DNA of 10,021 nt, from NCBI GenBank assembly GCA_938091165.1, contig CALKNK010000026.1, positions 1 to 10,021 of the forward strand, written 5' to 3'. The notes beneath the pieces were generated by a model. That model did no database searches, was not told the origin of the DNA, and saw only the letters and a list, made by a program, of their open reading frames with translations. Made by a program: the position numbers and the translations under genes. The stretch's first letter is position 1. Each line of letters opens with the position of its first letter. Of the stretch, positions 1 through 6,416 are shown piece by piece. Source of the DNA: an uncultured Ilumatobacter sp. (GTDB taxonomy: Bacteria; Actinomycetota; Acidimicrobiia; Acidimicrobiales; Ilumatobacteraceae).

Positions 1-723
1 TTCGTCGCACTCGCCATCGCCGAGGAATGCCCAGACGCGGCTGCCGGACGTGTCATCGATTTCTCGATTTTGTAGATATCGGTTGTAGCGGGCCTGGTAC
101 AGCGCCGTCAACGAACCGAGGCCCATCGACACCGTCGGAAATTCCCAAAAGCCTGGCATCAATCGGGGGTGAGGGTACGAGCTGAGACCGCGGCCATCTC
201 GGCCGAGTTCGCGACGGAAATGATCAAGATCATCCTCTGTCAAACGCCCTTCGAGAAATGCGCGTGCGTAGACGCCGGGTGCGGCATGGCCTTGGAAGTA
301 GACGTGGTCGCCGGGCGTGCCGTCGTCTTTGCCACGGAAAAAGTGATTGAACCCAATTTCGTACAGTGCAGCGGAGCTCGCAAACGTCGAGAGGTGGCCG
401 CCGATGCCGTCGGCGGCCTTGTTGGCCTTAACGACCATCGCTGCGGCGTTCCACCGGATATAGGCCCGGATCCGTCGTTCGATGTGTTCGTCACCTGGAA
501 ACCACGGCTCTTCGTTGCGTGGGATCGTGTTGACGTACGGGGTCGACACGGTGGCTGGGAACGACACCTGACTGGCCCGAGCCCGTTCCATCAACCTCGA
601 CAAAAGATACTGCGCCCGGTTCTTACCGTGGACGTCCACGACGGCATCGAGGCTGTCGAGCCACTCCCCGGTTTCGACCGGATCGATATCGGGCAGCTGA
701 TGTACGTGTCCGTCGAAAATCAT
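1..723 (-). CDS. aceE: Pyruvate dehydrogenase E1 component, homodimeric type (N-terminal part, cut by window edge)
   Basis: This is the thiamine-diphosphate-dependent E1 subunit that decarboxylates pyruvate and passes the acetyl group to the lipoyl domain of E2 in the cytoplasmic pyruvate dehydrogenase complex. Reading leftward from ATG at 723 gives 241 uninterrupted codons to base 1; the full protein is normally about 900 residues. Family landmarks, recognised from memory of E. coli and mycobacterial AceE, appear in order: LPDIDPVETGEWLDS (residues 10-24), YVNTIP (63-68), WFPGDEHIERR (74-84), GGH (108-110), FNHFFRGK (125-132), YFQGH (142-146), YARAFLEGRLT (152-162), SYPHPRLMP (182-190), FPTVSMGLG (195-203) and the start of the ThDP motif, GDGECDE (235-241). 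H110 and H146 match active-site histidines of E. coli AceE. The ThDP motif carries Cys where GDGEMDE is usual. The ATG is the first after an in-frame TAA at 745-747; no clear Shine-Dalgarno is seen. The family identity is near certain. Confidence 0.96.
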   Translation of the reverse strand, partial: MIFDGHVHQLPDIDPVETGEWLDSLDAVVDVHGKNRAQYLLSRLMERARASQVSFPATVSTPYVNTIPRNEEPWFPGDEHIERRIRAYIRWNAAAMVVKANKAADGIGGHLSTFASSAALYEIGFNHFFRGKDDGTPGDHVYFQGHAAPGVYARAFLEGRLTEDDLDHFRRELGRDGRGLSSYPHPRLMPGFWEFPTVSMGLGSLTALYQARYNRYLQNREIDDTSGSRVWAFLGDGECDE

Positions 724-774
724 ACGGATGCCATTGTCGCAGGGTTACCGCGGAGTAAACGACGGGTGATCGAA

Positions 775-786
775 AGTGTTCACACT
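775..786. promoter_or_regulatory. Inverted repeat upstream of aceE, candidate operator
   Basis: The sequence AGTGTTCACACT has perfect 5-base arms around a 2-base centre and lies about 52 bases upstream of the aceE start. This gap between aceE and the SGNH pseudogene should hold the aceE promoter. Short dyads of the TGT/ACA type are typical of GntR/FadR-family regulators, and PdhR-like regulators of that family control pyruvate dehydrogenase genes in other bacteria, so an operator role is plausible. A 12-base dyad can also occur by chance, and I could not place convincing -35/-10 boxes beside it. Confidence 0.28.
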
Positions 787-812
787 GACGAATATCATTA
801 GCCAGGAAGAGG

Positions 813-1566
813 TTAGGGAGGTTCGATGCGAATGGCGGTAGCGGGCCCCGAGCCTGGTGGTCGAGGGCCAAGCAGATTGGCGAGTAGCGCCGAGATTCGA
901 TCGATGTACATCTGTGTGAACACCTTGATGCCAGTGGAGTTCTGATGCACATGGTCGACAAACCAGTCAGGTCGAGATGCCGACAGTTCGTCCATCGAAT
1001 TAGGGCAATGTACGGATCCCGAGTAGCTCTGATTGCGATCGCTGCATTAAACCAGCGCGAGGTGTCCCACTGCCTGCGGTTGGCCTCTGTGACGCACGCA
1101 ATTGGAACATCAGACCCAATCTCGTCGAGGAGCTGATCGATGATCGAACTGGGTTACGCAGCGGGGTCAGGGCACCCGCAGTCGTCAATTACACCTAAAT
1201 CGTTGGTGCCTAACTGAACTACCCAGAGCGCAGGTGAGACGCCAACCGCCTTGAGTGACCTCACCCGTTCAACACCGGAGTCGCGTGCCCCAAGAAGTCG
1301 AATGAGAGGGCGATGCGCCGGGAACTCAGCCCTTCGAGCCGATCGTTCAGACCCGCGTTGCGAAGCGTTGTCCCGATGTAGTCGCCGTTTCCGCCGGTCA
1401 GGCAATCACCAACGATCACGACATCGGGTTGGCCCGGCGCAGCACGAGCTTCTCGACTGGCATCCAGCGGTGCGGTCCCTGCCAGGACCGCTGCAGCGAT
1501 AAAGCAGAAAGCGATCCCCATTATCCGCTGTTGCCAAGTCAATACCATCAAACTGATGCGCATCAC
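813..1566 (-). pseudogene. Secreted SGNH/GDSL hydrolase, degraded pseudogene
   Basis: A leftward reading frame starts at ATG 1566 with a signal-peptide-like N-terminus (hydrophobic stretch about residues 15-32, then an Ala-rich region), followed by block I of an SGNH hydrolase, VVIVGDCLTGGN, in which Cys55 (codon 1404-1402) replaces the catalytic Ser. Around 1280-1291 (next to a CCCC run) the homology moves to another frame, DSGVERVRSLKAVGVSPALWVVQLGTND (block III). That frame meets an in-frame TAA at 1156-1154 but homology continues beyond it (IIDQLLDEIGSDVPIACVTEANRRQWD in pieces). Near 991-994 it shifts again to DELSASRPDWFVDHVHQNSTG, with the block V Asp-x-x-His, ending at TAA 815-813. 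Both shifts fit single-base deletions, and 754 + 2 = 756 bases restores a whole number of codons (251 residues). Four separate lesions including the nucleophile argue for genuine decay. Intact relatives act as esterases or acetylesterases on wall or envelope polymers; this copy's former substrate is unknown. Confidence 0.85.
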
Positions 1567-1575
1567 CGATGACTC

Positions 1576-1581
1576 TATGAT
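1576..1581 (+). promoter_or_regulatory. Candidate -10 box for rnhA, with close GGGAG at 1597-1601
   Basis: TATGAT matches the TATAAT consensus at five of six positions and ends 22 bases before the rnhA ATG, giving a short leader if used. No good -35 box lies 16-18 bases upstream. A purine-rich GGGAG sits only 2 bases from the ATG, closer than an ideal Shine-Dalgarno. Only 37 bases separate rnhA from the divergent SGNH pseudogene start at 1566, so any promoters here must overlap. Confidence 0.3.
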
Positions 1582-1603
1582 CTAAGTCGTAGCGTCGGGA
1601 GTT

Positions 1604-2053
1604 ATGCAGCGACTCGAAATTTACACCGACGGTGCGTGTCAAGGAAACCCCGGACCGGGCGGATGGGGCTGGGCGGTGGCACCAGAAGGACAGCCCTGCG
1701 GGTCAGGCGGTGACCCTAACTCAACAAACCAACGAATGGAGGTATACGCAGTGATCGATGCGCTGCGCACCTGCTCCACGATGACCGACGAACATGGCGC
1801 CTCGCTCGCGATCGAAATCGTGTCTGACTCGACTTACGTCGTCAACTGTTTTCGCGACAAATGGTGGGTCAAGTGGGAACGCAACGGCTGGAAAAATGCC
1901 AAGAAGCAGCCTGTCGCCAACGAAGACCTCTGGAAGCCGTTGATTGAGCTCGTGAAGTCAAGCGACGTCACTTTCAGATGGGTCAAAGGTCATAGTGGCG
2001 ACCGAATGAACGATCTTGTCGACGAACTCGCCGTCGCCGCTGTCCCGCGCTAA
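1604..2053 (+). CDS. rnhA: Ribonuclease HI
   Basis: This 149-residue protein is a normal-length type 1 RNase H, which cleaves the RNA strand of RNA-DNA hybrids (R-loops, replication primers) in the cytoplasm using two metal ions. The catalytic acidic residues are all visible: Asp9 in YTDGACQGNPGPGG, Glu46 in NQRMEVYAVIDAL, Asp75 in VSDSTYVVN, and Asp140 in VDELA. His130 in VKGHSGD matches the mobile catalytic histidine. The W-rich basic stretch around residues 86-102 (KWWVKWERNGWKNAKK) corresponds to the basic protrusion, or handle, that binds hybrid in the E. coli enzyme. The start at ATG 1604 places the first catalytic Asp at the usual distance from the N-terminus. It is transcribed away from the SGNH pseudogene and is followed, after 150 bases, by the SpoIID-SGNH gene; no functional link to either is evident. 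Confidence 0.96.
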   Translation: MQRLEIYTDGACQGNPGPGGWGWAVAPEGQPCGSGGDPNSTNQRMEVYAVIDALRTCSTMTDEHGASLAIEIVSDSTYVVNCFRDKWWVKWERNGWKNAKKQPVANEDLWKPLIELVKSSDVTFRWVKGHSGDRMNDLVDELAVAAVPR

Positions 2054-2093
2054 CTCTGTTAGGGCACGGGAACTCTGAACGCTGCGAGGAGTT

Positions 2094-2113
2094 AGACGCG
2101 AATCTAAGCGTCT
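2094..2113. terminator. Weak hairpin downstream of rnhA
   Basis: AGACGC (2094-2099) can pair with GCGTCT (2108-2113) across an 8-base loop, 41 bases after the rnhA stop. An overlapping alternative pairing (TTAGA with TCTAA) exists. There is no T-run after it, so an intrinsic terminator is doubtful; it may be a regulatory dyad in the leader region of the next gene, or chance. Confidence 0.22.
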
Positions 2114-2182
2114 CTCAAGTTCGGGGCGCTCGGTGTCGATACTTGTCAAAAGATGACGGCGATGACGCCATTCCGGTGTCTC

Positions 2183-2188
2183 TAAATA
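2183..2188 (+). promoter_or_regulatory. Possible -10 box for the SpoIID-SGNH gene
   Basis: TAAATA, inside the AT-rich TAAATATT in otherwise GC-rich sequence, lies 15 bases before the ATG at 2204 and would give a leader of only about 8 bases. No -35 consensus sits at the right distance. A tandem pair of GATGACG (2152-2158 and 2161-2167, period 9) lies just upstream, where an activator might bind. This is a weak, pattern-only call. Confidence 0.22.
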
Positions 2189-2203
2189 TTACGGTTCGGT
2201 GAC

Positions 2204-5200
2204 ATGAGCGCAGGGAAAGTGAGTCGACTAGGCACGGCGCTGGCGCTCACCGCCGGCGTGATGGCGTTGAGTTCGCCCGGCGTGCCAGCCCCAACCGTCG
2301 GCGCCGCTTCGAACGACATCATCGCCGTCGTCGTTGACGGTACGGGCTACGGGCACGGACGCGGCATGAGCCAGTGGGGTGCCTACGGCTATGCGGTGGA
2401 CCATGGCTGGGATTGGAATCAAATTCTCAGCCACTACTACGGCGGAACTGAATCAAGCACAGTGCCGTCGGGGCAACGCATCCGCGTGAGGCTCACCGCT
2501 CTTGATGGGGCTGGAACAGTGGGAGTCGTGTCGTATGGCTTACCGATCAACTGGAATGGCTTCACCAGCGTCTCAATGTACGCTGAGGAGACTTCCACAG
2601 CCGGCAAATTCAACGTCTACGGATCGGCCGAACGGTCGTGCCCTGGCCAATCGGTGCTGGTTGTGCCGTCCGGCTCTCCAAGGGTCGAAATAAACTCGCC
2701 GTACAGCGACGCGGTGACCCAAATTCAGACTTTTCTCAAGCAGTACCAGTCACCGGCCATCGCCATCGACGGCGACTTCGGGAACCAGACTCGCGGCTTC
2801 CTGATCGACTGGCAGAACGCTCAAAATCTGACCGTCGACGGCAGCTGGGACCCTGAAGACGCAGCTCAGGCCCAGGCGATAATCGATGCTGATTCTGGCG
2901 GGGACTTCGCCTTTCTTGGCACTGCAACTACAGGCGCCAACGATCCGCTGAGCTTCACGATCGCCAACGGCGACACATCTTCGATTGCGCCGAACCAGAC
3001 GATCGGGCTGTGTGCGCAAGATCGGTCGCTTACGCACTATCGCGGCAACATCGACGTACTGAGTACCTCGTCGGGAAACCGAGTTGTGAACGACGTCAAA
3101 GTCGAGGACTACTTGCGAGGTGTGCTGCCAAAGGAGATCTCAGCCTCGTGGGCGAACGCTGGAGGGGGAGCGGGCGCCAACGCGGTCCGAGCGCAGGCCG
3201 TTGCTGCACGCTCATACGGATTGCAGCAGGCACGGAGCTACTACTACGACAGCTCGTCAGAGCGCTACGCCACTACCTGCGACACCACCTCCTGTCAGGT
3301 CTACGGCGGAGCAGCTCGTCGGTCAACTGCATCTGGCTCGTCTATATCGATCGAGCACCCCCTTACCGATGCCGCAACAGTAGCGACGGCCAATGTCGTG
3401 CGCCGATGGCCGAACGGGCACTCCAGGGGTGGACAACTCGTTTCGACGGAATTCTCAGCATCGAACGGTCCACGTACGGCGGGCGGCGAATTCCCGCCTG
3501 TCGATGACATCGGCGATGACACGATTCCCAACCCGAACCATCGTTGGACTCGCGTCATCGACGCCGACACGCTCGAAACAAAATACAGTCTTGGGCAAAT
3601 CACTTCAGCGGCGATGACCGAGCCAGCGCAAAGCCAGTATCAGAGCTACGACGGCATCTGGTTCAACGACATCGTGCTCACTGGCACACGCGACACAGAG
3701 CGGGTGCAGGCATGGGACTTCCGCCGCAGCTTCAACCTGCCGTCGCCAGGTTTCACAGTGCGGGTGATCCGCGAGAACATGACATCGAAATCCTTAGGGA
3801 TGATCGGGGACTCGGTGGGAGAGAGCATCGCTGCGGGTGGGAACTCTGAATTCAACCGACTGATCGACGGCACATTTGCATCGACGACGATCAGTACACA
3901 GGGAGGCCGGTGCACGACGCGTGTGTCCTGCGCGGGAACCAGCGGGATCGAACAGGCGGCACTGCTGCCGACAGGCCTCGACCTCGTCATCATCGAACTT
4001 GGCTACAACGACAACGCCAACACGTTCGCCGCCGACATCGACGCCATGATGAACGCTCTCACTTCTCGGGACGTGGCTCAAGTCGCCTGGGTCAACATGG
4101 CTGATATTCGAACAACTTCGCAAGGTTCGACCTATGGCCCGATGAATGCTCAACTCTCGGCTGCTGAATCCCGATGGTCGACGCTCACGGTCCTGGACTG
4201 GAACGCAGCGAGTATCAGCGGTGAGGCCAGAGCCCGATGGTTTGCCGACGGCGTACACCTCACGACCACTGGGCAAGCTGAATTTTCGCTCTGGCTGCGT
4301 GAGGAGACCCTGAACCTGACCCCCAGCCATTTCCTAACTCCGCCTAGGAAGCTTCGGATCCCAGTTGTCGGGCGGGAGATGAAGACTCCGACCGGCAGCC
4401 CAATCACCGTCCCATCGACGGCATCAGCGGTTGCACTCAATGTCACCAGTGTCAACACCTCGGGCAACGGTTACGTCACCGTCTGGCCTTGCGAGACAGA
4501 ACGGCGCCTCACGGCAAACCTCAACATGTATCGCAACACGATCATTGGCAACAATGTGATTGCAGCGATCGATTCGGCCGGGACTATCTGCCTCTGGTCG
4601 AGCGTTGGAACTGATCTGGTCGTCGACGTGACTGGGTGGTTCGACGATTCCGGATCATCCTCGCCCTACGAATCGGTGAGTCCGCAACGGATTGTCGACT
4701 CGCGCGAAGGGTACGGGGCACCCCAGCGCAAGCTGAGTCCAGGGGTGCCGCTCGTGATCGATGTCGTTGGACGAACGGCTACACGATCTGATGGTTCGAC
4801 CGCCACCGTTCCCAGTGGAGTGAGCAGCATTGCGATCAATTTGGCGGCAGTGAATGCGGTCGGGCCGGGGTTCTTCACCGTCTGGCCGTGCGCGGTCGGC
4901 CGCTCAGTCACCGCAAGTCTGAACTACCGAGCCGATTCGGCAGTGTCGAACGGCTTCATTGCCGCCGTGGATGACAACGGCCAGATCTGTGTTTACTCAC
5001 ATGTCGATGCCCACATCGTCATCGATTTGTTGGGGTGGTTTGGTTCAACGGATCCAACTTTTTCAGCGAGCGACCCGTATCGGCTTGTCGACACGCGCAT
5101 CGGACGCGGAGCCCCTCAGCAACGTGTGGTTAAGAATGCTCCGCTCAAGGTACCAATCCGCGGAATCACAGTTCCCGTTAATGGTGGCAACGTCGTCGTC

Positions 5201-5506
5201 CCGAGCGGCGCTGAAGCGGCAGTCATCAACGTTGTAGCGACCGAACCGTTAGGAGCTGGTTACTTCACTGTCTGGGGGTGCGATGGTGCGCCGCCCCTGG
5301 CATCGAGCTTGAACTATGGACCAGGAGCAACGGTTGCCAACGGGGTCGTAGCACCTATTGGATCAGACGGTTCAATTTGCATCTTCACGAACACTTCGAG
5401 CCATGTCGTGGTCGACATCGCTGGTTGGGTGGCCGACGGCTACGTCGCTGTGACGCCAGAACGATTCGTCGACACCCGCTATGCAGTCGGACCCGCTCCG
5501 ACCTGA
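2204..5506 (+). CDS. Secreted multidomain wall protein: SpoIID/LytB core + PG-binding-like segment + SGNH hydrolase + three C-terminal repeats
   Basis: A 1100-residue exported protein. Residues 1-35 look like a signal peptide with cleavage near AAS. GYGHGRGMSQWGA (48-60) and ILSHYYGGT (74-82) are the glycine-histidine motif of SpoIID/LytB proteins, placed N-terminally to the core. Residues about 166-226 (IDGDFGNQTR, LTVDGSWDPEDA) resemble a peptidoglycan-binding repeat. The SpoIID core follows at about 280-450: VEDYLRGVLPKEISASW with Glu311 at the VxxEMP glutamate, the residue I recall as required in SpoIID, then AVRAQAVAARSYGLQ and CDTTSCQVYGG with a likely C359-C364 disulfide. An SGNH domain spans about 530-702 with Ser537 (GDSVG), Gly568, Asn602 (GYNDN) and Asp682/His685 (ADGVHLT), so the catalytic set looks complete. 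Three ~130-residue repeats complete the protein (736-1100). SpoIID proteins are lytic transglycosylases or amidase activators; the SGNH domain could remove O-acetyl groups so that glycan can be cut. That pairing is inference. Confidence 0.9.
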   Translation: MSAGKVSRLGTALALTAGVMALSSPGVPAPTVGAASNDIIAVVVDGTGYGHGRGMSQWGAYGYAVDHGWDWNQILSHYYGGTESSTVPSGQRIRVRLTALDGAGTVGVVSYGLPINWNGFTSVSMYAEETSTAGKFNVYGSAERSCPGQSVLVVPSGSPRVEINSPYSDAVTQIQTFLKQYQSPAIAIDGDFGNQTRGFLIDWQNAQNLTVDGSWDPEDAAQAQAIIDADSGGDFAFLGTATTGANDPLSFTIANGDTSSIAPNQTIGLCAQDRSLTHYRGNIDVLSTSSGNRVVNDVKVEDYLRGVLPKEISASWANAGGGAGANAVRAQAVAARSYGLQQARSYYYDSSSERYATTCDTTSCQVYGGAARRSTASGSSISIEHPLTDAATVATANVVRRWPNGHSRGGQLVSTEFSASNGPRTAGGEFPPVDDIGDDTIPNPNHRWTRVIDADTLETKYSLGQITSAAMTEPAQSQYQSYDGIWFNDIVLTGTRDTERVQAWDFRRSFNLPSPGFTVRVIRENMTSKSLGMIGDSVGESIAAGGNSEFNRLIDGTFASTTISTQGGRCTTRVSCAGTSGIEQAALLPTGLDLVIIELGYNDNANTFAADIDAMMNALTSRDVAQVAWVNMADIRTTSQGSTYGPMNAQLSAAESRWSTLTVLDWNAASISGEARARWFADGVHLTTTGQAEFSLWLREETLNLTPSHFLTPPRKLRIPVVGREMKTPTGSPITVPSTASAVALNVTSVNTSGNGYVTVWPCETERRLTANLNMYRNTIIGNNVIAAIDSAGTICLWSSVGTDLVVDVTGWFDDSGSSSPYESVSPQRIVDSREGYGAPQRKLSPGVPLVIDVVGRTATRSDGSTATVPSGVSSIAINLAAVNAVGPGFFTVWPCAVGRSVTASLNYRADSAVSNGFIAAVDDNGQICVYSHVDAHIVIDLLGWFGSTDPTFSASDPYRLVDTRIGRGAPQQRVVKNAPLKVPIRGITVPVNGGNVVVPSGAEAAVINVVATEPLGAGYFTVWGCDGAPPLASSLNYGPGATVANGVVAPIGSDGSICIFTNTSSHVVVDIAGWVADGYVAVTPERFVDTRYAVGPAPT
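4409..4807 (+). repeat. C-terminal domain repeat 1 of 3 (coding)
   Basis: Residues 736-868 of the wall protein. The unit begins VPSTASAVALNV, contains GYVTVWPC, ANLN, NNVIAAID, TICLW and DLVVDVTGWF, and ends with the linker RIVDSREGYGAP. Cys763 and Cys796 are 33 residues apart. Such units occur in secreted actinobacterial proteins, but I know of no established function; surface display or glycan binding is a guess. Confidence 0.85.
4808..5197 (+). repeat. C-terminal domain repeat 2 of 3 (coding)
   Basis: Residues 869-998. It begins VPSGVSSIAINL and repeats the same landmarks: GFFTVWPC, ASLNY, NGFIAAVD, QICVY, HIVIDLLGWF and RLVDTRIGRGAP. Cys896 and Cys929 keep the 33-residue spacing of the other units. 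Confidence 0.85.
5198..5503 (+). repeat. C-terminal domain repeat 3 of 3 (coding, shorter)
   Basis: Residues 999-1100. It begins VPSGAEAAVINV and carries GYFTVWGC, SSLNY, NGVVAPIG, SICIF, HVVVDIAGWV and RFVDTRYAVGPAP. Cys1026 and Cys1059 are again 33 residues apart. The unit stops right after the VDTR motif, so the ~25-residue linker that joins units 1-2 and 2-3 is absent, as expected for a terminal copy. Confidence 0.85.
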
Positions 5507-5577
5507 GCTACAAAGCAACCGGACCTAACTGCGGTTTGATCGCTGCGTAAGAATTGTTGCATTCGACCCTGTCGGAA

Positions 5578-5583
5578 TAGTTT
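5578..5583 (+). promoter_or_regulatory. Candidate -10 box for the SDR gene, implying a leaderless transcript
   Basis: TAGTTT fits the TANNNT form of actinobacterial -10 boxes and ends 6 bases before the ATG at 5590, so transcription would begin at or next to the start codon. A loose -35 candidate, TTGTTG, lies about 18 bases upstream. No Shine-Dalgarno precedes the ATG, which agrees with leaderless translation, common in actinobacteria. The 83-base gap after the wall-protein stop is large enough for an independent promoter. Confidence 0.35.
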
Positions 5584-5589
5584 CTATCT

Positions 5590-6366
5590 ATGGATATTTC
5601 TGGAGCAAGTGCAATCGTCACCGGCGGAGCGTCAGGCATCGGAGCTGCATCGGCACGCATGTTGGCCGCCAGCGGAGCCAAAGTCGTCATCGCTGACCTG
5701 AACGAAGAGGCTGGCAACGCCCTCGCCGATGAAATCGGCGGCGCTTTCGCCAAGGTCGACGTCACCAATACTGACGACATCATCGAGGCCGTCGAGATGG
5801 CCAAGTCAATCGGTCCCGTTCGGGTACTCGTCAACTCGGCCGGCATTGGCTGGGCGCAACGCACCATCGGTCGTGACGGCACAGTTGAGACAGCGGCGAA
5901 TCTCGACGCATTCAAGAAGGTCATCGCCATCAACTTGATTGGTTCTTTCGATGCCATTCGCATAGCCGCCACGGCGATGAGCACCTCTGAGCCAATGGAA
6001 CACGGCGAGCGCGGCGCGATCGTCAACATCGCCTCCGTTGCAGCGTTCGACGGTCAGATTGGGCAAGCCAGCTACTCCGCTTCGAAGGGCGGAGTCGTAG
6101 GCATGACCCTGCCGATAGCGCGCGATCTATCCGCCTCCGGGATCCGCGTCAACACGGTTGCACCCGGCCTCATCGACACACCGATCTACGGCGAGGGCGA
6201 AGACAGCGAAGCATTCAAAGAGAACCTGCAAAAGGGCGTCCTCTTCCCGAAGCGCCTCGGTGACCCAGAGCAACTCGCCTCGATGGTCATTGAGTGCATC
6301 ACCAACAGCTACATGAACGCCGAATCCATTCGCGTTGACGGCGGCATCCGCATGCCCCCCAAGTGA
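5590..6366 (+). CDS. SDR-family 3-hydroxyacyl-CoA dehydrogenase, type II (HSD10-like)
   Basis: A 258-residue classical short-chain dehydrogenase. The cofactor motif TGGASGIG is at 11-18; Asp36 at the end of the second strand (VVIADLN) indicates NAD(H) rather than NADP(H). NSAGIG (82-87), Asn115 (AINLIGSF), Ser149 (NIASVAAF), Tyr162 and Lys166 (YSASKGG) complete the catalytic set. The stretch around 155-195 (GQIGQASYSASKGGVVGMT, LPIARDLSASGIRVNTVAPG) and the C-terminus (FPKRLGDPEQ, IRVDGGIRMPPK) closely resemble human HSD17B10 and bacterial 3-hydroxy-2-methylbutyryl-CoA dehydrogenases. The likely reaction is oxidation of a 3-hydroxyacyl-CoA in fatty-acid or isoleucine breakdown, in the cytoplasm. 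No thiolase, acyl-CoA dehydrogenase or hydratase gene is in the window, so the substrate is open. It follows the wall-protein gene by 83 bases and converges on argJ. The family call is very secure, the subfamily strong. Confidence 0.92.
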   Translation: MDISGASAIVTGGASGIGAASARMLAASGAKVVIADLNEEAGNALADEIGGAFAKVDVTNTDDIIEAVEMAKSIGPVRVLVNSAGIGWAQRTIGRDGTVETAANLDAFKKVIAINLIGSFDAIRIAATAMSTSEPMEHGERGAIVNIASVAAFDGQIGQASYSASKGGVVGMTLPIARDLSASGIRVNTVAPGLIDTPIYGEGEDSEAFKENLQKGVLFPKRLGDPEQLASMVIECITNSYMNAESIRVDGGIRMPPK

Positions 6367-6394
6367 CGCCCGACATCTGCGTCTCCGTTACATA

Positions 6395-6411
6395 GCCCGC
6401 AACCGGCGGGC
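6395..6411. terminator. Hairpin between convergent SDR and argJ genes, probable bidirectional terminator
   Basis: GCCCGC (6395-6400) pairs perfectly with GCGGGC (6406-6411) around a 5-base loop, in the 50-base gap between the SDR stop (6366) and the argJ stop (6417). Its position between convergent ends suits a two-way terminator. Neither side has a proper T-run, so it may work weakly or with Rho. Confidence 0.5.
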
Positions 6412-6416
6412 GTGAC

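Noticed and set aside
169..801. Long plus-strand open frame of 210 codons
   Set aside because: It is antisense to aceE, whose minus-strand frame gives an unmistakable pyruvate dehydrogenase E1 sequence. The plus-strand product resembles nothing I know.
813..1405. Reading the three minus-strand fragments as separate small genes
   Set aside because: Each carries a different consecutive block of one SGNH hydrolase, and they join into a single frame with two added bases, so one broken gene is the better explanation.
2152..2167. Tandem GATGACG pair as an activator site or repeat array
   Set aside because: Only two 7-base copies; insufficient to claim more than a coincidence, so it is only mentioned with the promoter candidate.
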